Shown here piece after piece: positions 1 through 4,283 of a DNA stretch of 5,986 bases. A program made the translations under genes and the position numbers. The DNA is from Lachnospiraceae bacterium. GTDB taxonomy: Bacteria > Bacillota > Clostridia > Lachnospirales > Lachnospiraceae. Each line of letters starts with the position of its first letter. The stretch's first letter is position 1. The notes under the pieces were generated by a model. It was not told the DNA's origin. It ran no database searches and saw nothing but the letters and a program-made list of their open reading frames with translations. The DNA is taken from NCBI GenBank assembly GCA_017958465.1, contig JAGDCQ010000091.1, positions 1-5,986 of the forward strand. The letters run 5' to 3'.

Positions 1-216
1 GTGAAATACCGCCTGGACGAGGGATGTTCGGTGGTCGAGATGGAGTGTGCGGCCCTGGCCGCTGTCTGCAGGAAACGGGGAGCGAAGTTTGGGCAGTTCC
101 TCTTTACGGCGGATTCCCTTGCCAATGTCCACGAGTATGATGCCAGGTCATTCGGAATCGGATCCCACGGAACGGCATTGCAGCTGGGCCTTGATGTTTT
201 AAGAAATTACGACTGA
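1..216 (+). CDS. Nucleoside phosphorylase, C-terminal fragment (5' end outside window)
   Basis: This is the last 71 residues of a protein of the purine-nucleoside/uridine phosphorylase family (PNP_UDP), which cleaves nucleosides with phosphate to give a base and ribose-1-phosphate in cytoplasmic salvage. The diagnostic segment is VVEMECAALAAV at about residues 11-22, where the Met-Glu pair matches the ribose-binding strand of the family and is followed by the usual Ala-rich helix. The later FTADSLANVHEYDAR stretch fits the loop and C-terminal helix region of clostridial members. Family members are about 230-260 residues, so roughly two thirds of the gene lies upstream. The GTG at position 1 is probably an internal valine codon, not the start. 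The frame ends in TGA, and a methyltransferase gene begins 12 bp later with its own ribosome binding site, suggesting co-transcription. Whether the substrate is uridine, a purine nucleoside or something else cannot be told from this fragment. Confidence 0.85.
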   Translation: MKYRLDEGCSVVEMECAALAAVCRKRGAKFGQFLFTADSLANVHEYDARSFGIGSHGTALQLGLDVLRNYD

Positions 217-228
217 ACGGAGGTTCCT

Positions 229-1017
229 ATGAGTACAAGAGTAAAAATGTTGAGTGAGTTTTATAAGAAAAGTGATGAAGGTACCCGGCTTGAGCGCAGC
301 AGACACGGGCAGCTGGAGTACTTTGTGACGATGGAGTACATCCACTGGTTTGCCGGCAAGGGTTCCAAGGTTCTTGAGATAGGCGCGGGGACCGGGCGGT
401 ATTCCGTAGCGCTGGCGAGGGAAGGGATGGAGGTTACTTCCGTTGAGCTGGTGGAAAGCAACCTGGAAGCCTTAAGGAAGAACGGCGAAGGGCTTGAGAA
501 TCTCAAGGCTTTTCAGGGCGATGCGCTGGACCTGTCCCGGTTTGAAGACGACACCTTCGATGTTACGCTTGTCTTTGGGCCCATGTACCACCTTTACAGG
601 AAAGAGGATGTGGATAGAGCGATCGACGAGGCGATCCGCGTAACAAAGCGCGACGGAGCGATCCTGTTTGCCTTTTTGTCGGTCTATGGGATAATGGCGG
701 CCAACTACCTTGAGGGCAACTGGGCTGCCGGCGAGGCCGAAAACTTCACGAAAGACTACGGCTTCCGTCACTTTGAGGAGCAACTTTTCACAGGGTATGA
801 TATCACGGAATTTGAAGGCCTGTTTGAAAAGAAACCGGTGAAATACGTTACGACGGCAGGGGTGGACTGGCTCCTCGAGTCGGTGGAGAGCCGGCCGGAG
901 TTTGCCTTTTCCGACGAGGATTTTGAAAGCTTCAAAAAGTGGTATCTTGCTTTTTCGGACAAACGAGAACTGCTTGGAGACACGAGCCATTTGCTGTATA
1001 TATGCAGGAAGGCGTGA
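229..1017 (+). CDS. Class I SAM-dependent methyltransferase
   Basis: This 262-residue cytoplasmic enzyme has a Rossmann-fold methyltransferase domain. Motif I, VLEIGAGTG, is at residues 48-56 and is the glycine-rich SAM-binding loop. An acidic residue ending the second strand (E73 in SVEL) would bind the ribose hydroxyls. GDALDL at 97-102 supplies the adenine-contacting acidic position, and DVTLVFGPMYHLY at 111-123 is the motif IV strand and loop. The fold closes with the hydrophobic GAILFAFL strand near 143-150. The C-terminal ~100 residues (EGNWAAGEAENF onward) form an aromatic-rich cap of the kind that sets substrate choice. The start is supported by GGAGG at 219-223, six bases before ATG. 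The gene follows the phosphorylase by 12 bp, so both are probably on one mRNA, hinting at a nucleoside- or metabolite-related substrate; that is inference only. The overall pattern resembles Methyltransf_11/25 small-molecule methyltransferases. The stop is TGA. Confidence 0.9.
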   Translation: MSTRVKMLSEFYKKSDEGTRLERSRHGQLEYFVTMEYIHWFAGKGSKVLEIGAGTGRYSVALAREGMEVTSVELVESNLEALRKNGEGLENLKAFQGDALDLSRFEDDTFDVTLVFGPMYHLYRKEDVDRAIDEAIRVTKRDGAILFAFLSVYGIMAANYLEGNWAAGEAENFTKDYGFRHFEEQLFTGYDITEFEGLFEKKPVKYVTTAGVDWLLESVESRPEFAFSDEDFESFKKWYLAFSDKRELLGDTSHLLYICRKA

Positions 1018-1029
1018 TCGGCACCGGCA

Positions 1030-1058
1030 TTGTAAAACGCCTGAATTTGGAGTATAAT
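1030..1058 (+). promoter_or_regulatory. Sigma-A/70-type promoter for the Pro/Thr-rich membrane protein gene
   Basis: A -35 box TTGTAA (1030-1035) and a perfect -10 box TATAAT (1053-1058) are separated by exactly 17 bp. Transcription would begin near 1065, giving a leader of about 30 nt before the ATG at 1096. The promoter lies just after the methyltransferase stop, so the membrane protein gene can be transcribed on its own. No terminator hairpin was found between the methyltransferase and this promoter, so read-through is also possible. Confidence 0.75.
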
Positions 1059-1095
1059 AGGGCAAAGATGCGATGATAGGGGAGATATCAGCGTT

Positions 1096-2091
1096 ATGAA
1101 TAAACATCGAAAGACTGTTATTATCTGCATAATTGCGGCGGTTTTGCTGGCTGCGGGAATTGCACTGGCTTTGGCAATGGCTGGCAGGAACGCTTCCGGG
1201 CCTGCAGCAACAAACACGCCCGCGCCGACGGATGAAAGTACGCCCACAGACACAAGTACGCCGACGCCGGCACCAACAAATACACCGACGCCAACGGCGA
1301 CAAACACACCTGTGCCGACGCCGACTAGTACGCCTGCGCCAACGGCGACAAACACCCCAACGCCTGCGCCGACGGCGACAAACACACCAACACCAACAGA
1401 TACGCCTACTCCTACACCCACAGATACGCCTACTCCAACCCCGACACCCACGAATACCCCAATTCCCACAAGCACACCGACACCAAAGCCGACTGCTACA
1501 AGTACGCCGGTGCCGACGGCAACTAATACACCTACTCCAACGAAAGCCGCGACCAACACACCGACACCTACCCCGACGGCAACCAATATCCCGACGCCTT
1601 CTCCGGTACCGGAAGGGTCGGTAGTGACCGATTTTGTGGAATTCGGTTTTGTCGAAGTTAAAGTACCCGGATGGATGACCATGGTCTATATGGAGGACTA
1701 TGACGAAGACCTCTTCAACAAGTATCGTCAGGCAATGCAGGGATATACAAACGGGGAGATATCCTGGGAACGCAGGGATCAGCTGCAGCCCTATGAGTGG
1801 TCGGGCAAGCTAAAAGAAAACGGCCTTCCCGCGATCCATTTTGCGGATGAAAACGGTGCGATACCGGCAGTTTTCAACGGAAAGACCGTGAATGCGGCCG
1901 ATGAGAGCACCTTGTGGTATTTTGACTGGAATGAGTTTATGACAAGGATGTATGCGGGCGTCGAACCTGCGGTCTCATCCGAGGAAAGCCGGTTTTACGG
2001 CCTTTCTGCCGAACAGCTTTATTGCTTCGTTCACGGGACCGGCAGTTTCAAAGCCCGCCTTGCCGAGATCAAAGCCAAGCTTGGCCAGTAG
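1096..2091 (+). CDS. Membrane-anchored protein with Pro/Thr-rich wall-spanning linker and unknown C-terminal domain
   Basis: This 331-residue protein has three parts. Residues 1-6 are basic (MNKHRK) and precede one hydrophobic helix at about 7-30, which acts as an uncleaved signal anchor; there is no lipobox Cys in the right place, so it is not an evident lipoprotein. Residues 39-172 are almost wholly Thr-Pro repeats of the TNTPTPT type with a few Ala, Asp, Ser and Lys, an extended linker of the kind that crosses Gram-positive cell walls and may be O-glycosylated. Residues 173-331 look folded, rich in Trp, Tyr, Phe and acidic residues, and match no family I recognise. The tail holds two heptad-like units, FKARLAE and IKAKLGQ, predicted as an amphipathic helix. 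The start has GGGGAG at 1079-1084, with 11 bases between it and the ATG, slightly long. The stop TAG (2089-2091) lies within a tandem duplication described separately. The function is unknown; a surface sensor, adhesin or wall-binding role would be guesses. Confidence 0.8.
   Translation: MNKHRKTVIICIIAAVLLAAGIALALAMAGRNASGPAATNTPAPTDESTPTDTSTPTPAPTNTPTPTATNTPVPTPTSTPAPTATNTPTPAPTATNTPTPTDTPTPTPTDTPTPTPTPTNTPIPTSTPTPKPTATSTPVPTATNTPTPTKAATNTPTPTPTATNIPTPSPVPEGSVVTDFVEFGFVEVKVPGWMTMVYMEDYDEDLFNKYRQAMQGYTNGEISWERRDQLQPYEWSGKLKENGLPAIHFADENGAIPAVFNGKTVNAADESTLWYFDWNEFMTRMYAGVEPAVSSEESRFYGLSAEQLYCFVHGTGSFKARLAEIKAKLGQ
1210..1611 (+). repeat. Degenerate tandem repeats encoding the Thr-Pro linker
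   Basis: About 400 bp consists of ACN-CCN codon pairs interleaved with AAY, GAT, AGT and GCN codons. All four proline codons are used, so most units are conserved at protein level rather than being fresh DNA copies. An exception is a 17-bp exact repeat (ACAGATACGCCTACTCC) at 1396-1412 and again at 1420-1436, a 24-bp (8-codon) offset that suggests recent expansion by slippage or unequal recombination. Such tracts commonly vary in length between strains. The reverse strand reads as a long open Gly/Val frame, which is a by-product of the repeat. Confidence 0.9.
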
Positions 2092-2175
2092 CAGCTTAAA
2101 GGATTCAGGCGGTGCAAAGATATCAAAGCCAAGCTTGGCCAGTAGCAGCTTAAAAGAAGCAAGCGGTGCAAGAGC
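2068..2175 (+). repeat. 54-bp tandem duplication covering the gene's 3' end and stop codon
   Basis: Two 54-bp units, 2068-2121 and 2122-2175, stand head to tail. The first 33 bases are identical (2068-2100 and 2122-2154); the remaining 21 have diverged but still share CGGTGCAA. Each identical block contains the perfect 12-bp palindrome GCCAAGCTTGGC, at 2074-2085 and 2128-2139. Since 54 is a multiple of three, the second unit repeats the codons IKAKLGQ and the TAG stop in the same frame, downstream of the real stop. A weaker related unit (2047-2067, FKARLAE) sits just upstream inside the coding region. The second palindrome ends 42 bp before the -35 box of the next gene. Confidence 0.9.
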
Positions 2176-2181
2176 AAAATG

Positions 2182-2209
2182 TTGACATGACCGGGCGGTA
2201 TGATATACT
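2182..2209 (+). promoter_or_regulatory. Strong extended -10 promoter upstream of the split YcxB-like gene
   Basis: A perfect -35 box TTGACA (2182-2187) is followed after 16 bp by TATACT (2204-2209), which is preceded by TGA (2201-2203), a TGn extended -10 element. Transcription should start near 2216. The leader then contains a small stem of GGGC (2220-2223) with GCCC (2230-2233) just ahead of the ribosome binding site at 2241-2245. The promoter begins six bases after the tandem duplication ends, so that duplication occupies the place where an upstream regulator would bind. Confidence 0.8.
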
Positions 2210-2251
2210 TTTATTGATAGGGCAGAAACGCCCGCAGCACGGAGGTTTGCC

Positions 2252-2443
2252 ATGGACGAAGAACGCAACGAAATAATAGATGGATCAGCAGAAGCGCCTG
2301 CAGAGCGTACCATTCCGACACTGATCCCCGAGGAGGACCGCATAGAGTTCCCGACGGAGCCCGTTACGGTCTACAAGGTTTCGACAGGCTTGAGCGGAGC
2401 GGATATGAAGGCCCTTAAGAATGCCGGGTATGATAATGCATAG
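2252..2443 (+). CDS. Small acidic ORF, probably the N-terminal part of the interrupted YcxB-like gene
   Basis: The frame encodes 63 residues from an ATG with an excellent ribosome binding site (GGAGG, 2241-2245, six bases upstream) and a strong promoter, so it is very likely translated. The first 36 residues are acidic and Pro/Ala-rich, looking disordered. Residues 37-60 (PVTVYKVSTGLSGADMKAL and onward) look like the short strand-and-helix that YcxB-type proteins carry before their first membrane helix. The frame stops at TAG (2441-2443). Without that codon it would continue through Gly-Thr directly into the membrane protein beginning at 2450, giving one protein of about 238 residues. It could be a genuine small protein translationally coupled to the next gene, the first half of a gene broken by a point mutation, or the start of a read-through product. 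I prefer a broken or recoded single gene, because the junction is in frame and the upstream part completes the expected architecture. Confidence 0.6.
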   Translation: MDEERNEIIDGSAEAPAERTIPTLIPEEDRIEFPTEPVTVYKVSTGLSGADMKALKNAGYDNA

Positions 2444-2449
2444 GGCACG

Positions 2450-2968
2450 ATGAAGCCGAATTCCAAGATCGATCCGTTCGTATTGGTCTGTGGATTGTTT
2501 GCTGTCGCATGCCTCGGCGTAAGCGTGTACAATGCCGTTAAAAACGGTTTTGATCTTACGATAGGCATTCTTATGTGCTGCTATGTCCTCGTTGCCGTAT
2601 TCTGCCTTGTAAAGCCTGTTCAAAGGCTTTCGGGAAGGCTCTTTTACGGGATCGGTTTTCCGGGCAAGCTTAAGCTTAATGCGCCCGAAAAAGAGGCAAC
2701 CTTTGATGATGTTTCCGTATCGTTCGAGCTGGACGGCAAGGAACGCACCCTTTACTACGAAAACATGTTCACCGGCTATGAGACCGATGACTGTTTTGTA
2801 TTCCATATCGACGACAAGATGATAGTTCCCGTTCCCAAAAAGAACGTTGAAGCGGCTGCAGAAGACGGCACCGCCGGCGATGCGCTCGCATTCTTTGAAA
2901 AATGCATAAGCAAAGCCAATAAGACCGCGCCGGAAGAGGAAGTGCCGCAGATCACGAGAGGCATCTGA
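2450..2968 (+). CDS. YcxB-like two-helix membrane protein (C-terminal part of a possibly split gene)
   Basis: This 172-residue frame begins with two membrane helices at about 9-30 and 34-54, joined by a very short loop (KNGF), with both ends predicted in the cytoplasm. It continues with a soluble beta-rich domain at about 80-155. The stretch YENMFTGYETDDCFVFHI (103-120), followed by MIVPVPKKNV, resembles the end of YcxB-like domains, where a strand pair leads to an 'I(I/V)P' strand and a helix. The function of that family is not established. The ATG has only a poor ribosome binding site: AGGG at 2442-2445 overlaps the preceding TAG and lies four bases away. Independent initiation would therefore be weak and would need coupling to the upstream ORF. 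It is in the same phase as that ORF. The stop is TGA. The family call rests on pattern resemblance and topology, so it is moderate; that this is a membrane protein is secure. Confidence 0.7.
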   Translation: MKPNSKIDPFVLVCGLFAVACLGVSVYNAVKNGFDLTIGILMCCYVLVAVFCLVKPVQRLSGRLFYGIGFPGKLKLNAPEKEATFDDVSVSFELDGKERTLYYENMFTGYETDDCFVFHIDDKMIVPVPKKNVEAAAEDGTAGDALAFFEKCISKANKTAPEEEVPQITRGI

Positions 2969-3082
2969 AGCTAAGCAGGGTCAGGCCCCGATAGTAACAG
3001 ATCACTTTTATCCCAAGCGGGACCGCGCGTTCGGCTATGTCCGCCATTTTGATCCTTAACACAAAACCTGCGGAAGGGATAG

Positions 3083-3403
3083 TCATACGTCCGCCTTTTT
3101 TCGCCCTTTTTTAACGCATTTCTGCATCGTTTCGTTGGCTTCCTCGTCCCAGACGGTCCTCTCCGAGCCAAGTGTCCCGTACATGGTATTCTCGTGTGAA
3201 TAGACCATCTTCGCATCCCTGATAAGGCGCTCATTATCTACATCATCGGCAAACGAACCCAGCCGTTCGTAGGTTTCCCGGGTTATCTCGTAATTGTACT
3301 GTTCGAGCCCTTCGCGGTTGATATACAGTATTTCCGCAAAATACCTGTTTGTGTCCGGATCGCGGTAAGCGGTCCAATGGTTTCCGTTTTTCTTATCCTT
3401 CAT
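3083..3403 (-). CDS. Hypothetical 106-residue soluble protein
   Basis: Reading leftwards from ATG at 3403-3401, this encodes 106 residues ending in TGA (3085-3083). The start is fixed by GGAGGGA on the minus strand (3417-3411), seven bases ahead; a longer frame reaching 3502 has no such site. No signal peptide or membrane helix is present. The N-terminal half contains NHWTAYRDPDTNRYFAEILY (residues 8-27), rich in aromatic residues and looking like a small beta-sheet around a DPDT turn. The second half is helical and charged, with ENTMYGTLGSERTVWDEEA at about 71-89, and the C-terminus is strongly basic (KKGRKK). I do not recognise a family. It is convergent with the YcxB-like gene, with 114 bp between them in which I see no clear terminator, and divergent from greA. 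A role cannot be assigned from this context. Confidence 0.7.
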   Translation of the reverse strand: MKDKKNGNHWTAYRDPDTNRYFAEILYINREGLEQYNYEITRETYERLGSFADDVDNERLIRDAKMVYSHENTMYGTLGSERTVWDEEANETMQKCVKKGRKKADV

Positions 3404-3410
3404 ATGATAC

Positions 3411-3417
3411 TCCCTCC
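3411..3417 (-). promoter_or_regulatory. Ribosome binding site that sets the start of the minus-strand hypothetical gene
   Basis: On the minus strand this reads GGAGGGA, seven bases before the ATG at 3403-3401. It favours the 106-residue product over the 139-residue version starting at 3502, whose extra N-terminus (Cys/Asn-rich, no ribosome binding site) is unlikely to be translated. Confidence 0.75.
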
Positions 3418-3559
3418 GCAGCCGGTCCGTTTTGCCGCATTTCTGCAGCTTTGGAACACTGCTGTTATTTATATTTTCGCACATCATTCCGTCTGTTTTC
3501 AAGTACTTATTGATTTTTGCCCCGCGTTTTCCCCATTTTTAATCCGGGTACAGAATTTA

Positions 3560-3573
3560 TTTTTTTTTTTTTT
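3560..3573 (+). repeat. T14 homopolymer tract between divergent genes
   Basis: An uninterrupted run of 14 T lies about 60-73 bases upstream of the predicted greA transcription start. Together with the A+T-rich stretch at 3579-3597 it could serve as an UP element or a bent-DNA activator of the greA promoter. Runs of this length are also prone to replication slippage and sequencing error. No stem precedes it, so it is not an intrinsic terminator. Confidence 0.85.
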
Positions 3574-3597
3574 CACGCATAATTATATAGTTTATTG

Positions 3598-3626
3598 TTG
3601 ACATTTCATAGTGCTTGGGCTATAAT
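3598..3626 (+). promoter_or_regulatory. Consensus sigma-A/70 promoter for greA
   Basis: TTGACA (3598-3603) and TATAAT (3621-3626) are both perfect matches to consensus and are exactly 17 bp apart. The 20 bases upstream (3579-3597) are almost entirely A+T, as in an UP element. Transcription should start near 3633, giving a leader of about 63 nt before greA. This is the strongest promoter in the window, fitting constitutive high expression, possibly tempered by the leader hairpin at 3635-3662. Confidence 0.92.
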
Positions 3627-3634
3627 GATGCGAC

Positions 3635-3662
3635 AAAGCAGTGGTCGAAAGACCACTTCTTT
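3635..3662 (+). promoter_or_regulatory. Hairpin with GAAA tetraloop in the greA leader
   Basis: AGTGGTC (3640-3646) pairs perfectly with GACCACT (3651-3657) around the loop GAAA (3647-3650), a GNRA tetraloop. After one C/T mismatch (3639/3658) the stem continues for four more pairs, AAAG (3635-3638) with CTTT (3659-3662). It begins about two bases after the predicted transcription start and is followed by a T-rich stretch (TAATGTTTTATG), not a solid T run. It could stabilise the mRNA 5' end, or act as a partial terminator or pause site. In E. coli the greA leader is known to yield short terminated transcripts (GraL); a parallel here is inference. Confidence 0.7.
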
Positions 3663-3695
3663 AATGTTTTATGCATGTAAGAGAAGGAGTTTGCT

Positions 3696-4184
3696 ATGGC
3701 TGAAGAAGTTAAGAGCAATATCATCACCAGGAAACGCAGGGACGAGCTTGAGGCTGAACTCGAAGAGTTAAAAACCATAAAGCGTAAAGAGATTTCCGAA
3801 AAGATCAAGGAAGCACGTGAGCAGGGCGACCTTTCCGAAAACGCAGAGTATGATGCTGCAAAGGAAGAGCAGCGCGACATAGAGCACCGTATCGTGGAGC
3901 TTGAGAATTTCCTTGGCAATGTTGAGATAATAGATGAAGACGATCTTGATGTTAAGATAGTTTCCGTAGGAAGCGTAGTCAAGGTTCTTGACAAGGAGTT
4001 TGACGAGCAGATCACGTATCAGATCGTTGGGGCAAGCGAAGCCAACATTCTTCAGAACAAGATTTCGAACGAGTCACCCCTCGGAAAGGCCCTCATCGGT
4101 CACAAACGCAATGAGGTTGTAACCGTGGACGCACCTTCGGGAGAGCTCAAATACAAGATTCTTAAGATTGATAAACCTAATTGA
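3696..4184 (+). CDS. greA: Transcription elongation factor GreA
   Basis: GreA enters the secondary channel of RNA polymerase and stimulates cleavage of the RNA 3' end in backtracked complexes, rescuing stalled transcription. The 162-residue length is close to the family norm (about 158-160). The N-terminal coiled coil runs from about residue 12 to 77. Its tip carries the signature EAREQGDLSENAEYDAA (39-55), in which D45 and E48 match the two acidic catalytic residues of E. coli GreA (D41 and E44). The C-terminal FKBP-like domain that docks on polymerase includes NKISNESPLGKALIG (121-135) and VVTVDAPSGE (141-150). The start has AAGGAG at 3684-3689, six bases before ATG. The gene has its own consensus promoter and leader hairpin, ends with TGA, and is followed within ten bases by an intrinsic terminator, so it is largely monocistronic although lysS lies next. 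The sequence is of clostridial type. Confidence 0.98.
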   Translation: MAEEVKSNIITRKRRDELEAELEELKTIKRKEISEKIKEAREQGDLSENAEYDAAKEEQRDIEHRIVELENFLGNVEIIDEDDLDVKIVSVGSVVKVLDKEFDEQITYQIVGASEANILQNKISNESPLGKALIGHKRNEVVTVDAPSGELKYKILKIDKPN

Positions 4185-4193
4185 TCAGGTTTT

Positions 4194-4222
4194 CGCATCG
4201 GCCCGGTCGATGCGTTTTTTTT
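4194..4222 (+). terminator. Intrinsic terminator of greA
   Basis: CGCATCG (4194-4200) pairs perfectly with CGATGCG (4208-4214) around a 7-nt loop, followed at once by eight T residues (4215-4222). It starts nine bases after the greA stop codon. This is a textbook Rho-independent terminator, so lysS should depend on its own promoter or on read-through. Confidence 0.93.
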
Positions 4223-4236
4223 ACCCGGACAGCGCA

Positions 4237-4253
4237 GACGCCTAAAAGGCGTC
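4237..4253 (+). other. Second perfect inverted repeat in the greA-lysS spacer
   Basis: GACGCC (4237-4242) pairs with GGCGTC (4248-4253) around a TAAAA loop. No T run follows, so it is not a terminator in this orientation. It ends about 18 bases before the lysS ribosome binding site. A weak promoter match (TTTACC at 4220-4225, TAAAAG at 4243-4248, 17 bp apart) would place the -10 box in the loop. The repeat might be an operator or an mRNA structure; the evidence is thin. Confidence 0.5.
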
Positions 4254-4283
4254 GTGTAAACCGCACCACCATCGGAGGTTTTT

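Noticed and set aside
1133..1624. Arg/Gln-rich frame on the plus strand over the repeat tract
   Set aside because: It is an out-of-phase reading of the ACN-CCN repeats, with biased composition and no start signal.
768..1682. Long minus-strand frame with Val-Gly repeats (304 codons)
   Set aside because: It is the reverse reading of the Thr-Pro repeat tract. It has no ribosome binding site and runs across the end of the methyltransferase gene.
2086..2097. CAG-TAG-CAG context around the stop, resembling the viral TAG-CAR-YYA read-through signal
   Set aside because: The match is incomplete (the third base of the YYA part fails) and that signal belongs to eukaryotic translation.
2068..2154. 33-bp identical repeats with about 21 bp between, considered as a minimal CRISPR
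   Set aside because: There are only two copies, the first is coding sequence, the interval is itself related between units, and no cas gene is near. A 54-bp tandem duplication explains it.
2285..2806. Minus-strand frame of 173 codons opposite the split YcxB-like gene
   Set aside because: It lies opposite a better-supported pair of frames that have a promoter, a ribosome binding site and membrane helices. It has no start signal of its own.
2969..3082. Shared bidirectional terminator between the convergent YcxB-like and minus-strand genes
   Set aside because: I looked for a stem with a T run on either strand and found no convincing one in this 114-bp gap.
3404..3502. Longer N-terminus for the minus-strand hypothetical protein (start at 3502)
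   Set aside because: No ribosome binding site is present there, whereas the internal ATG at 3403 has GGAGGGA at the right distance.
3671..3703. Ten-codon mini-ORF overlapping the greA start
   Set aside because: It has no ribosome binding site and its frame runs through the greA ribosome binding site. The peptide shows no attenuation-like codon run.
4223..4283. T-box or lysine riboswitch ahead of lysS
   Set aside because: Only about 60 bp lie between the greA terminator and lysS, too short for either element, and no T-box sequence or second terminator is present.
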